In this document: positions 9,428-21,750 of the stretch, piece by piece
Position numbering within the stretch: the first letter of the stretch is position 1
Layout: each line of letters begins with the position of its first letter
Assembly: GCA_027924585.1 (NCBI GenBank)
Contig: BSBM01000904.1
Location: 21,909,001-21,973,000, forward strand
DNA: 64,000 nt
DNA from: Larix kaempferi
Lineage: Eukaryota > Streptophyta > Pinopsida > Pinales > Pinaceae
Direction: 5' to 3'
Made by a program: the position numbers and the translations under genes
Notes under the pieces: generated by a model
Seen by the model: the letters and a program-made list of their open reading frames with translations, nothing else
Database searches by the model: none
Told to the model about the DNA's origin: nothing

Positions 9428-12400
9428 TGTTGTCCGCCAATATGCACACCAGCAGCAGAAACCTTTTAAAAGCTGTCTCCCTTACTGGAAAGTGGGGAGA
9501 GGTGTGGCCTTGGGGGCAAGCAATGAGCCAGGTGCTGTCACCTGAATCCCAGCTCCTCCGTTTAGGCAAAACTCCTAACGAAGCCAAGGGGGGTAGTCCC
9601 TATTTAAAGAGTTGTCTAAGGCTCTTTATGTGTTTTTTAGTGTGTTTTGGATGTAATGATGCGGATGGGTGTTGTTTAGGAGTTTTCTTTGAATGATAGA
9701 CAATTATGAAAATTAAAAATGAGACAAGATAACGCAATCCACGTTGCACATACAAGATGAAAGATACACTGGGGCAATAAACAGATCACTTTATGTAAAT
9801 ATAAGCAAATACTCCAATGTTTGATATTTAGGCAAACAAAATATAGGATAAAGGACCAGTGCCTTATGGAGTCAGAAAATAAAAGCGATTGTAAACTTGA
9901 CACAAGTGCTTGAAATGGAAAATTTGTGAGAACGTCATGCAGCTTATCTTGGTAAATTAAAAGTTTTAATTGTCTTGTTTATTAAGGCTAAAACCAAAGG
10001 TATCAAGAGATGGTAGAACCCTACCCAAGAAAGATACTGGCAACCCTGAATGACATGTCGGAAGCACCCAGATTCGATAAGGATTGGTGTCCAATGTTTG
10101 AACCGCCCCTGAGTCTGACAGTGGGAATCCGGCGCCACCCCTCGCGAGAAGAACAGTATTTTGCCTTGGTTGAGGTTGTGGGTAAAAATTTTAGTTAAAT
10201 TTATCGATCGTTATTATCAAGTCTTCCACCTTTCTGAGTACTAGCCCAACCGTTTCCGGTTGGCAGAGCATACGGGTGTAGGACAAACCAAGATAAATTA
10301 ATTAGGGGTGTGTGAGTGGAAAGTTTTTATTATTAGAAAGCCCTGTTCAACTCTCCGACAGAGAGCGCTCTTGACTCGGTCTTATGACCGCAGTTCAAGA
10401 GACTTGCTAGATTAACAATGCCTAATGCAGGGAAATGCAAGAAACTAAAATGCCCTCCGACAGAGGGTGCTCTTGACTTGGATTTGGCCAAGTTCAAGAG
10501 ACTTTGGTTTATTTTAAGAAACAAAAATGTGATAGCAGTATATTTAACTTGAAACAGATTTGAACAATAATAATGATTGACAAGATAAAAAATACTACTA
10601 ACAATAATGCTTGTAAGATAAAGAAATCTAGTGTTCTACCACACAAATTCTAAACTACTAGGTGGGATTGATCTCCGAACAAGACCAACCACTAGAAGCC
10701 ACCAATCCTGGAAACCTTCCAGCTAGCTGGATGTCCACAAGAAGTTGATGGGGGAGCGAGAAGCTACCACAAGACTATGTGGCCTTTGGGATACGATCCC
10801 AAAGTTAGCTATTCTCTGGTCAAGGATTGGAAGAGAAGCAAGATAAAATGCAATAAACGAGAAATAAGACTAAACTACCCACGAATGTCTTTCAGGTTCA
10901 AGACCCTACTCGGGAAAGCATGGGGGTAAGTGAATATGGAATATAACTTTGAAAAATTTATTAAGCCAAATACTAATCTAAGAATATGAGATCACAAATC
11001 TAAGCTAAATCAAATCCCCGAGACCCAACACTCTTCCCCAAATGGGGAAGAAAACCCAAGAATGGAGGACCTCTCCACTATAAATTTTATTAATCTTTTA
11101 CAAGTGCCTCAAGGGAAAATCCTTGGAAGGTCTTTGATGACTATCTATGAATAACTTATATAAATTGGAAAAATGGAGCCCTCAATGGCTTTTACAAAGG
11201 ATAAGAGGAATCTAGCTTTGCTTGTTTGTCCCTTTTGTGTTTTTTATGGCTTCTCGCCTTGAAGTTCTTGACTTCTACTCCCTGGAAATAATCTATAACA
11301 AAATAATTGCTCCAATACCCATTAGCATTAGTAATTTAAACAACAAATTGACACTAGCTAATGTCTTAGATCCGCAATTTCCACCAAGCAAATGATAAAA
11401 CCAGGGCTTGTTTTGTGATGTAAAATGAAAGTATTTTAAACAAAACTAAACTATTTGCAAGTATTGAATTGACCAACTAAATTGGCAGCCATACATGTGG
11501 ATTTCAAGGACAGTTAACGTATAAATATCTTAGCTTGCAACCAATAGAACACACTTTATGATAGTCAACTGAATGTACAATGAATGTCGAAAAACAACAA
11601 TCTTTGGGACAGTCTAGTTCAAGATGGATGATAACCAACAATCTTTTTGACAAGTAGGAGTTTGAAAATCAGTCAACAAAAGTTTAAACCAAACAGTGCT
11701 ATAACAGTCCTCTAGTTTTTTATATGGCAGCCAACAGTATTTTAGACAAAACACAGTGATAACAGTCCTCTACTAGTTCATATGGCAGTCACACAGTCCA
11801 TAGGACAGTCAACACAAGTTTGTAATGATGGCAGCGAATGAATATTTCAAATTTAGGACAGTCAACTTTGAAAAGATTAAAATGGCAACCGATACAAGCT
11901 TATGATAATTTAGATGGCAGCCAATGTTTAAGACAGTCAACTCCTAGTTTATATTAGCAGCCAACAAATAATGCGACTAGCAATCAAAATCTAAACAAAA
12001 CTAACTACTCAACAAGCATATATAACTACATAAAAGCTACAATGCATTGCTAACAAACCTCTATGTTTTTTGTTATGTTTTTATAGGTTCTTGGAGGGTG
12101 GACGAAAGCTATGAGGATGACAAGAATAGAAGGGAATAAGGGTATGGGAGATAGTGCGAGGAGAGGATAAAAAAAAAAGAAAAAGGACGAATGGAAAAAG
12201 AAGTTTGAAGTAGGACGAGAAGAGGGAGAAAGTAGGACGAGAGGGAAGAAGGGCTTAAAAGAGGAGGACGAAACTAGGGTAAGAAGGGAATGAAAGGAGT
12301 AGGACAAAAGGGGGGATGAAGACAAAACTATGAGGAAGCAGATCTAGGGCGAGGGCTTCAAGTGGAACACTTGGGATGGTAAAACACCGCCTTGGAAATC

Positions 12401-14533
12401 CTCCGGTTAACCGGTGATACGCCGACAACGAGTGTTGAAGAGAGCACAAGGGAACAAATCCCAAGTTATTCCCCAAGGTTGAAGGAACTTCAACCTTATG
12501 GCAAGCTAATCTATGGCTTGAAAGAACAAGGACAATCCTGGATCAAGGCTAGAGGGGCTAGAAATGGCTTAGCAAATTCAAAACAAAAAACTCAAGGAGC
12601 AAAGTAGAAGGCTAGAAGAGAGGAAGCCTATAGTAACAAGTAACCAAAATTGTATTTTAGAAGTTTGATGGAGAAGATCTAGCTCTCTTTGTTTCTCAAA
12701 TCATAAAAGTTAAAGCTCCTTTGGTCTCGTTTATGGAGTGAAGAAATACCTGCAATAACCTTAAGCATGAATAATATAATTGAAACAAAACATTCAAGTG
12801 AAAAGATCTAGATACATGCTACTTGTGCTAGATTGTTAGCCTTCATGAACATGTTCTATAACTTAAGAGCCTCAAATGAAATGTAAAACAATATCACCTC
12901 AATATCAAGTGAAGCAAGCACATCAAAAGCCTCCACGGTTTTGACCTCCAAAGTCCCAACTTTATTCCAATTAAAAGCGTTTACAATTTTATCAGAGCTT
13001 CGATGCACAAAAATCCATTAGAAAAGAGGATCCAAGCCCCTCTCTTTATACAAAAAACCAATGTCATAAACCCTAATCGAACTTGGCATCAAGAGGGAGC
13101 CAATGGCAATAGACAAGATCGAATTCCAATCACAAATCTAATTGAAAGGTAGCTTGGAGTGCTAATCCATGAGATAGACCCGAGTTGTAATGAATACGAG
13201 TGGGGAGGTGGCCTCCACCTAGGCAAGGCGCCCCCCACTCCCACATTGTAATCTCCACCACTCCATCGTAATGCACACCAAGCCAATGCTTCGTCTCCTC
13301 TTCACAAACACGTGAGCCATCAAATGGATGCGTGAATGGTAGTTTGAGACGGCCTTGGAGTTCGAAGTAATGGTAACTCGCGTTTCAAAGAGAGCCAAGT
13401 TGTGAGGTGGCCAAAGCGCTTACTATTGCCATCAATACAAAGTCAACAATCCTTTAAACCCTCGACAACACACCAAATCGTGAATCTTGAGGAGGATGGC
13501 GAGTTCTTCGAAGGAGGAGTGACCCACGTGATTGGTAAACACTCACGTCATCTCCACTTAATCAATTCGAAATCCAATGTTTATTTAAGACATGTGTGTT
13601 ATCATAAATGATAGCCCATCACATGGAGTATGGACCCATCACTCACCCCATGCGAAATTGAAGCCCACGTGATCCATGCTCACGTCATTCTTTTTATTTA
13701 AATGGCATATCTAAACCTTGACTTCATGGCTTGCTTTATTATCTCCATGTAGTCGTACACCTTAGAAAAATAACTTTCAACCTTTTCCAAACATTAAAAT
13801 AATGATTTTTGTCATTTTTCAACTTTGTCCTTTAGTGCAATTTATCATTTTTTAGCAATTAAATGCCAAAATGATGCAATTTTAGCCAAAACTGCTCCTG
13901 GGGTGATGTAACTGCCCGGAAACTGAAGAACGAGGGTGCCAAGGTGAAGAGGATGCTCTGAGCGTCAAGACGAGCCTCTCCACGCCCAATTCCGCCTCCG
14001 GATGAGGTTTTTATCATTTTTTGAAATTTTTTTAATTAAACCATTAAAAATGGTCTAATTTTATGAAAAAATTATTTTTCTCGGAATCCAATGAAACTCC
14101 TAGGGGACCTAGTGCATGTTCATACGACTCAATCGATGTGGCTAACACGTAAAAAATCCTAGACACAAGACTCTAATAACCACCTTAGGTTTTGACCACC
14201 ATGGGAAATACTCCAACTTTGGAGGTTTGAGTGAAAAACTCGGGGATTATACGCCACTGATGAGTAGCGCATAATTCCTAAGGAAAAAACACTCTAGAGT
14301 ATCCCCCAAATGGCTAAACCTACGGATAGCCGAGTCTTTTATAAAAGGACCCCGTTTAGACCAACTTTTACAAATTCCCCATGGGGTTATGAACATGCAG
14401 TTATTACAAATGGGGCAAAATTGCCCTGAAATTGACTTCTGAACTTCTGAATGCTGATGATGAACACGAATCATGTTCAATAAATTGGCGGCTCATCGAA
14501 AGTTCAACTATTTGTACAAAATAGGTGATAACA
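9428..14533 (-). repeat. 5' LTR (5106 bp) of the gag-only element
   Basis: This is the partner of 1322-6427. Its right edge is defined by loss of the repeat: after GATAACA at 14533 the sequence departs from the copy at 6427. Near identity of the two LTRs implies a very recent insertion or recent tandem amplification. Confidence 0.92.
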
Positions 14534-14769
14534 AACCCAATGCTAGTTTTCACTTTTCACCCAATGATTGAGACAAATACAAGTACTTTTTAGCTTTTAG
14601 TGCATAAATTTACATTTATTATAGGTCAAACTACATGGTTTATGTGAATCACTAGTAGACATGTGTAATATAAGTACTAAGGTGTCATTGGGCACCCTTA
14701 GCTTGACAAGTGTTAAGAGGTCCCTAGACCCCTGCAAGAGGTTGATAGGTCCTAAAGGCTAAGTTGCAC
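14534..14769. other. Intron sequence, nothing recognised
   Basis: This is AT-rich sequence between the 5' LTR and the first subterminal-repeat cluster, with no ORF or motif. Confidence 0.5.
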
Positions 14770-15690
14770 TGAAGCAGATACGGAAACGGATATGGATACG
14801 GGGGGAGAAATGGATACGACAAATTTTCAAAAAAGGCAGATACGATACGGCGGGGAAAAGACATATATATATAATATATATATCGTCATCATATATATAT
14901 TATCATTGTCATCATAATCATCATAATAGTATCATTGTACATCATCATCATCACCTGACACTACTATCGAATATCATTAATCATACATGTAACATGATAC
15001 TATGAACATTGAAAACTTTTAACTAATATCATTTGAATCATCATGCTCAGAGTTAGAGTCATCATCTATGTCCTCAACAAAAGTAGATCGAAAATAGGGA
15101 TCCCAAGCTTGGCTTTATTCCCGTGGGCTTGAAGGCACCTGCCCAACACCAATGTTCACATCCTCTGGCTATGGAAGTGGGTCCAAGTCCATCCAAGACA
15201 GAGGAGTTCAACAATTAGCAACACCAACATACGGGTACATAGAGGGGTTGATGTGCTTGATTGAATGCCAATCCCATACCCTCATATATGATAGAATCCA
15301 ATGGCAACATTGCAATCTTGAAATCCTGAAAACTGTTAAGTCTGTTGAACTCTGAATGGAATTAAAAATTCTACATTTTGCATATGAAGTCTAATGAGGT
15401 TGGAACCACTCTCAAACATCCTGAAACAATTAATGGTAATGTTAAAAATTTAAGTAAAAGGATAGAAAATGAAAGTGACATTCTCCTTATATTTCATTTT
15501 CTATCCTTTTACTTTAAGAATTTAATATTACCATTTCCCTGAAACGTATCACCTCTAGGATGAAACGTATCCAAAACCCTTGAAACGTATCCGTACCAAT
15601 ATGATACCTATCAGTGACGTTTCAAGGCCGTATCCCCTCCGTTTTAGGAACTGAAACGGGGAACGACGTTTCACCAAGGTTGCTTAGGCA
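14770..15690. mobile_element. Candidate non-autonomous DNA transposon with GGATACG subterminal repeats
   Basis: A left cluster (14775-14848) repeats GATACGG/GGATACG in one orientation. A right cluster (15541-15680) repeats the inverse CGTATCC together with GAAACGT. About 700 bp without coding capacity lies between, including a TA-rich stretch. Mirrored subterminal clusters of a short motif around a non-coding core are typical of hAT and related cut-and-paste elements. I could not fix terminal inverted repeats or a target duplication, so the borders are approximate. Confidence 0.4.
15434..15533. repeat. Hairpin / short MITE-like inverted repeat
   Basis: Two arms of about 41 nt (15434-15474 and 15492-15533) are inverted copies with few mismatches; both carry the core AAGTAAAAGGATAGAAAATG. 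The loop is 17 nt. It sits inside the GGATACG-flanked segment. It may be a small MITE or a structural part of that element. Confidence 0.6.
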
Positions 15691-16087
15691 TTTCCGGTAA
15701 CTTAGGGGTGAATGCTTGACGACGTTTCACCAAGGTTGCTTAGGCGTTTCCAGTAAGTTGCATGCACTGATTCCTCCACTCTCTCTCCAATCTCTGAAGA
15801 AACTTTCAAGTAGCCTTTTTTTATAACTCATTGCCTGATTAGGGTTTCCAAAAACCTAATATGAGTGCATGCAAAAATTCCGCTTTTGCATGTAAAATCA
15901 CACCATGTATTAAAAAATGCATGCATGTGAGGGCAAAAGTCAGTGAAACTCTGCAATGCTGCATGTCTCCACCGCTGGATCCATGACACCTAGTAGAGTG
16001 TATCTCACCCTATACCCTATCCTGATGCCTATACTAAAAATGTACCTCCATGCTAGGCATATGAACATGAAGGACATCCCAAGATAC

Positions 16088-16652
16088 ACCTATCTCTAGC
16101 ATTCGGTTACACCAACTTGGATTGGGCTAGGCCTGGTGATGTTAGGAAGTCGACCTAGGAAGTCGACATTTGGCTATATGTTTCATCTTCGTTCAGGACC
16201 CTTGGTTTTGTTGTGCAAGAAGCAGAAGATGGTCTCTCTCTCGACCATAGATGCTGAATATAGTGGTGCAATTAATGCAAGCAGTGGGCACAGAGGCCAT
16301 TTGGATTCAACATCTCTTGGGAGAGCTTGATTTTTAGTCGACTCAACATTTGTAATCTTTTGTGATATTCAAAGTGCAATAAAGGTTGTTGGCAATCCTG
16401 TTGCAAACAACAAAATGAAGCATGTGGAGCTTCATGCTCATTACATAAGAAAAGTCATAAAATATTATATTGTCAAACTCATCTATTGCAAACCTAATCA
16501 TCATATTGTTGATATCTTTACAAAGCATTTACTAGAAGCTAAGTTTGTCAAACTTTGGGCTATGTTTAGGCTTCAAAAAACTGCAATTATGAGGGGATGT
16601 ACAAAAGTAATTTCACCTCCTGAATCTTCAAAGTGTTGTGGCGATGGGGAAG
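16088..16652 (+). pseudogene. Copia RNase H C-terminus, decayed
   Basis: Conceptual translation gives GYTNLDWARPGDVRKST-FGY, then SLSTIDAEYSGA and, after disruption, KHVELHAHYIRK and DIFTKHLLEAKFVKLW. These are the ordered landmarks of the Copia RNase H end (DWAG, S-T-FGY, ST-EAEY, KHIE-HYH-R, D-FTKPL). A small duplication and frame changes break it. A purine-rich run GGCGATGGGGAAG at 16640-16652 precedes a TG start, as expected for polypurine tract plus 3' LTR. Confidence 0.8.
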
Positions 16653-17310
16653 TGTTGGAACAACAGGCTTGGCTAGTTCATCACACCACTAAATCTTCTA
16701 GAGATAGACAGTCGCTTGAGTGGTCGACTAGTTGGTCGACTAATGGGCCAACTAGGCACTTGACTAGTTGGATTGACCAACCGATGGAAAAGTCGACTAA
16801 CCAACCAACTACTCAGGCAGTTAGAACAGAACCATTGGTTATGGCACAAACAAGGTAGAAATCAAGGAGATTATTATGTGTTATGACCAAAAAATATGGA
16901 CACTCATCCTCACTTCAAGGGAGTTCATTACATCTTGGTGCTATAAAAAGATAGCCCTATGAGGCGATAGTGTCAACGAATATAGCAAATTGTGGCTAAT
17001 GACCAATGTATTTTGATGTATTGTCAATTGTGATAAGTTTTTCTTAAGTGTTGAAACGGTGTCTATGGATACCACCTCTTGGAATAATTAGCTCCCTGAT
17101 CTTTTTAATTCCCTGGTTTTTCCAATAGTTCAAGGGATGAAACATAGGTTACATTATTCCTTGCTAAGAAGGTTGTGCCTTTGTTAAAAAAATCTAAATT
17201 GTTGCTTATTCCCCTTTCTTATATCTTTGTGTTTATTATTAGAGATGTTTAATATGTATCTTTCATCCTAATTGAGAGTTGGCTACCATTCACATTTTCC
17301 TTTGGTAAAT
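16653..17310 (+). repeat. Probable 3' LTR of the decayed Copia remnant
   Basis: It starts TGTTGGAACAAC right after the purine tract. It has several GTCGACTAGTTGG-like repeats (about 16710-16800) and a TATA-like CTATAAAAAG near 16940. The right border is not supported by a second LTR copy and is approximate. Confidence 0.4.
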
Positions 17311-17334
17311 GCACCTTCACACACATTTTGAATT

Positions 17335-17725
17335 TCTCCATAATTCAAGTCTTTTACAAACAATTTTCTGCATTTTGTGATAATCAAGGTGTTACTCAAC
17401 TCACAAAATTCGCCTGCCGCCATAGGGTTCTTGGTCATTCAAACCTTCAACAAATTCAAGCCATGACTCTGTTTTGGGATGATCGAGTTACTCAACTCAC
17501 AAAAACGTGGTGTTTCATGCCAGAAACAAGCATATTGAGATTCATCACCACTAGATAAAAGAGTAAGTATAGAACAAGGGAATTGAAGTGTTATACTGCA
17601 GGACATAAGATCAGCTAGCAGATGTCTAGACGAACTCCGAGGGCATTAAGGACAAGTTTGAAAGATTCAAGATGATGTTTGGTGTAAATGAAAATAAAAT
17701 GGTCACTAAAGGGAGGGTGTCAGAA
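17335..17725 (+). pseudogene. Second Copia RNase H fragment, heavily decayed
   Basis: The translation contains FCDNQGVTQLTK, then KHIEIHHH, then EVLYCRT-DQLADV and KFERFKMMFGV, which is the order seen at the Copia RNase H end. A block around DNQGVTQLTK is duplicated (17376-17412 and 17475-17505). Stops interrupt the frame. It ends in a purine-rich AAAGGGAGGG followed by TGTC at about 17718, a likely LTR start. Confidence 0.7.
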
Positions 17726-17904
17726 TATATAATTTCCACTATTATAGAGAAAAGCATCAGAAGAGAAGTGGTGTATATGCTCTAAAAGCAATAAGAATGC
17801 TAAAAGGCTATACACATTCAAGAAATGATGAAAAGATTTAAAATCTATTTTAGGATAGAGCAACTTATTACAGGAAAAGTCGATGATCTACTTTTATCTT
17901 CAGT

Positions 17905-18375
17905 GACCAATTTGGAAACAGTCATGTGTTATACATGTATATCTTGTTAAACAGAAATTCACTCTTGTCCAAGTAGCTCAAACAAATCTAATAAAAGTGG
18001 TTAATGTCAAGCAGAACTTTCAAAAAATAACAGGGGAATGTGAAATTAAATACATCTAGAAGATGAACTACCCAGGAGAATTGAAAGGTTCAAACAACAA
18101 GGCAGAGACAGCAACTAACTCCAGTTACCAATTTGGAAACAAATATGTACTTTAAATAAGTATCCTGTTAAATAGAAAATCACTCTTGTGCAAGTGGCTT
18201 GGACAAATCTAACGTGAGGGGTTAATGCAGAGTTAAAAGAAAAAAGGAAAGATCAAGTAGACCCTTCAAGAAATAAGTTAATAACAGAGGAAAGTGAAAT
18301 TGAATACATTTAGAAGATGGACTATCCAGGAAAATCAAAAGATTCAGAGGTTAATGCAAATGGAGACAGCAACTA
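17905..18375. repeat. Imperfect tandem duplication, about 220-250 bp unit
   Basis: Both units contain ACCAATTTGGAAACA, then TCCTGTTAAA-like text, CACTCTTGT-CAAGT, ACAAATCTAA, and finally GATG-ACTA-CCAGGA and GGAGACAGCAACTAAC-like text. They start at about 17905 and 18122. No coding potential is visible. This could be old LTR sequence or a local duplication inside the intron. Confidence 0.6.
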
Positions 18376-18798
18376 ACTTCTTCAGTTTTTCCCTTTCTTC
18401 ATCTTTTGCTTTTCTGTTCCTCTTTGGGTGTTCTTGCGATCTCTATCGCTGTGATATTTATGCTACTATTTAAAACATATAACTCATATAGCAACTTTCA
18501 AATATAACAGCTTGCTGGGCACTATGTAATCTTTGAAATCAGATTTTCTAGCCTCTCTACTGAGCTCATTTTTTATCTACCATTACCTATGTACTAATAA
18601 GATATGTTTGGCTAGTTTTTTAACAAAAACAGAAAACAATTCAGTCTGGATCTCTCCAAATAGAGAAACCAGTCACTGATGTGATGCCTCACCCCCTGAA
18701 GGGTATATTTTAAAAGACTGCAATGCCCAGGCTGCTCAAAACAAAAGTTAAAGCTAACTAAAATAGTAAAAAGAGAAACATCAAATCCAATAAATCAC

Positions 18799-19960
18799 CT
18801 TAACATTGAAACCCAGCCTGTCCAAGTCAATTATTTGGGCATTGTCAACCTGCATGTAAATAGAGTTTAATAAATATACCTTCTCTCTGTTGCAATTAAT
18901 GATTACTTATAAATGAACATCTTTATCTTGTCCAAAACTGTCAATGATACATAGACTATCAATAAATAAGGTTTTTCCCTAGTAATTCTTTACAAATGCA
19001 CATTTTTACACTGTCTAGAGCAATACACATAAGATAGTAATACATAAATTCATTTCATCGCAATCACATACAAAAATACATTTATTGAGCAGGAAGTTTG
19101 TTTCCAAAATAAGTACCTTCATCGATAGAGAATGTTGTACAATCAATTTTGTGTCTTCTGCATGATCTCTGTTCATATGGGACTGCTTCAAATAGCAAAT
19201 AGATTAGTTGCCTAATGGCCTAGCTATAAATCAAATGCCCAAACAATCATGAAAGGTTGCCAATTAGAAATTACCGCTACAGGGATTGAAAACTGGGATA
19301 TTGGATCAACTTTTGCCTTTTTATATTCTTCCCCGGTGAACTCTGCATGGACTAAAAAATAAATTTGAAAGCTGGTGCATACCACATGCACTAAGAAGCA
19401 CATTTGTACATTACTATGGAACTGGTAAGAAAATGTCAGAGTATGCTAAAATAAGAATACCATTTCATTGTTATTGAAAAGATTGTTAGATACTTTACAT
19501 AATGGATGAGGTGCAAGCATGAAAAACAAACATCTATGTCCCAAATGGCAAAATTGAAAATATATTAGCAATATACTTGTATAGGAACAAAAGTCATCAT
19601 ATGAAAGAAAACGTTAGGTACATAGTTGATTGGAAAATGTGTACTCGCCTTCTGATCCTAGCATGGCTGTTGCAACACCAGAAACATATCTTACACACTT
19701 TGGTTCAATACGCACGAACTGGAAATCCCCAAAGTCAACCTTGAATTCAAATATTATTGTCTCAGAAACCAACAAAGATATAAAATGTATGATTATTGAT
19801 TAGCCAAAATCCAATCGAATAATTGTCAGCAGATATTAAACGATAAGTGACAGGTACACTAATGGGCCATGGCAGAAAGAAAATAACAACTCACCCAAAA
19901 TGCTCCTGGATGCTTTCTTAAGTAAGATGCCCGGCTTGCTTCCTGTTCATTTTCTGGAAC
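18799..19960 (-). CDS. Five exons of a GluTRBP/PPOX-family protein
   Basis: Exons, in minus-strand order: 19960-19895 (22 codons), 19739-19649 (91 bp), 19351-19275 (77 bp), 19182-19117 (22 codons), 18849-18799 (17 codons). Phases join without a stop. The translation includes YLRKHPGAFWVDFGDF, RIEPKCVRYVSGVAT, SHMNRDHAEDTK and LDRLGFNVK. The first part is the end of the FMN-binding split barrel; HMN-DHAEDT begins the DUF2470-type segment. Arabidopsis relatives are plastid proteins; GluTRBP binds glutamyl-tRNA reductase in tetrapyrrole synthesis. I cannot separate GluTRBP from its near paralogues. Splice sites are GT-AG except 19649/19648, where the donor reads AAG|GCGAGT (GC-AG class). The expected last stretch of about 40 residues is not in the window, so the next intron exceeds 18.8 kb. 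Confidence 0.85.
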
Positions 19961-20745
19961 CTAAATAAACAAGTGACCATTTAAATGTTCTACCTCAATA
20001 CACATGTCATACTCAAACTGTCATCAAAATGAAATACAGAATTCACACCACACATGACAGTCCTCTGAGGTTAATCCCAAAGCCAAGGACAATGAGTCAT
20101 GACATTCAATGAAGACAAAAAAACTTCAAATTGCTGAGGGGCACTTATCACACAGGTAGCTTGGACAAGCAGCATATGTAATTTCAAAAAAATTATGTTC
20201 GAGAAAAAACAAGTAACAATATAGTTAAGAATATTGGAGAAGCTACAGTTGCAAATAATGAATAATAATAGAGAAATTAGAAAATAGAGTCCATAACCAT
20301 CACAGATTCATATTTTAATGCAATTTCAAATCAAGACATTACGATAAATTAAATTCAGATTTCAAAAAAAAAGTCTATGGATGCTATACATCAAAAGCTT
20401 TGCTTCCTTGTACTAAACCAATGTGCATTAGAGCTATGGATTTTAATTTTTACAAATCTTCCATGACAATTAAAACAACCGTTTTCTAAATCAAATCCTA
20501 CTATAAAAGTTACTTACCAACATGTCTAGAATCTGAGACTGTTATTTTGCCAAATATTGAGGTTATGTAACATTGTCAGAAGTGACTTCTGAGTAGATAA
20601 CATTGACATGTTATGAGAATTGAAAGTTTACTACTTATATATGACAGTTGACTTATTCCATCAAACTTTCTAAATAATGATCTGAAGATGAAACCTGAAC
20701 AAGCACATCCACGAATCTACAATTTATTTTAATGGCAAGGCTAAT
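19961..20745. other. Intron sequence without recognised elements
   Basis: This is AT-rich sequence with no exon, repeat structure or element ends that I can support. Confidence 0.5.
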
Positions 20746-20760
20746 TAAGGTCTAAAACCA

Positions 20761-21013
20761 CCCGTGGGAGTGTGGTCTAGTGGCAAGCAGCAAGGTCATC
20801 AGGATTGTGTTAAATTGTTAATGCATAGACCCAAGTTCAAAACTCCCCAAATGGGTGTGGATGAGGCCAAGTGCAAGTCCTGGGTGACTTTGATGGCATA
20901 GACACACCTCTCATAACATGGCATCTTAGCCAAAGAGATTCTATAAGAATTGTATCTCAAAGAATTAAAAAATAACAAATTTTAATTTATAAAAAGAGAA
21001 ACAAAAAAAAAAC
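20761..21013 (+). mobile_element. tRNA-derived SINE with 15-bp target duplication
   Basis: The body opens with a pol III A box (TGGTCTAGTGGC, 20773-20784), followed about 60 nt on by a B box (AGTTCAAAAC, 20834-20843), as in tRNA-derived SINEs. The 3' end is A-rich. Exact 15-bp direct repeats TAAGGTCTAAAACCA flank it (20746-20760 and 21014-21028), the mark of LINE-style target-primed insertion. Confidence 0.88.
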
Positions 21014-21028
21014 TAAGGTCTAAAACCA

Positions 21029-21750
21029 ATGTAAATGCTCTAGAGGTGACTTCAAACTCCAAAAATGTCAAAAGTTTTCTGTGCAATGCAAGAATCTCAA
21101 CAAGCATTGGCCTTCAGAATTGAAAAGTCTATTGAATGTAGGACTCAATCTACACCAAAAAGCAAAAAAAAAATTCTCTTGGGCAAGATCAATGTGAACT
21201 TAAGTCAACAAAATGGAAGATAAAATATGCCATGGGAACATGACCCCCCAAATGGATACATCAGGGGAAACATGATATATAAAAAATAATATGTGTGTGT
21301 GTGTGTTCACGGAAAACATCCTTAGGGAAAGTCCAAGGGCTTCCTCACATCTTGTGAATGGCACCCATGGTAAATTCTGTTGGGAAAAAAAGCAAAAGTT
21401 CATAATTGGAACAGTCAACAAATGCCCCAAAATGTGCATGTACATGCCAAAATGCAACCGAAACACATTTCCATTTTGTGAAACGTGTTCCCATATGATG
21501 ATGGGGCCCAAGAACATTTCATATGTGTACGCTATGTGTTTTGTACCCATACTTGTGTTTCCATACGTTTTACAGTGGGGGCATTTACTGCACCTTAGAT
21601 ATTGCTTAAGTTCTGAACTTTACTATTGAGAAAAAAAACAAGTTTAGTTGTTCTTTTGAAACTCACAGTGAACGATTACATGGGGGGTTCAAGATACATG
21701 AATATTTGCATTCCTTTTTCAAAAAATGTGGAGCTTGTAGCTAGGCCAAA
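21029..21750. other. Intron sequence with a GT microsatellite
   Basis: A short GT run lies at about 21291-21306. Open frames of 110-116 codons on both strands here overlap each other and show no family resemblance, so I do not call genes. Confidence 0.5.

Larger units (their letters stand above)
1322..14533 (-). mobile_element. Complete gag-only LTR retrotransposon with 5.1-kb LTRs (TR-GAG/LARD-like)
   Basis: On the minus strand the order is 5' LTR (14533-9428), tRNA-Asp primer site, leader, one gag ORF, a short 3' segment and 3' LTR (6427-1322). LTR ends are TGTTATCACC and GGACAACA, giving the usual TG...CA. The interior is only 3000 bp and shows no protease, reverse transcriptase, RNase H or integrase in any frame. 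In size and layout it resembles large retrotransposon derivatives (LARDs) and terminal-repeat elements with a GAG domain (TR-GAG). Replication would need enzymes from an autonomous Gypsy partner, an inference. The target duplication cannot be checked because the left outer end is outside the window; the right flank begins AACCC. Confidence 0.88.

Noticed and set aside
14865-14900. (AT)n tract as a possible regulatory or origin element
   Set aside because: Simple microsatellite; the same kind of tract occurs at 23050, 38800 and 39030.
21200-21629. Overlapping frames of 112 and 116 codons
   Set aside because: Opposite strands of the same AT-rich sequence with a GT run; no family resemblance.
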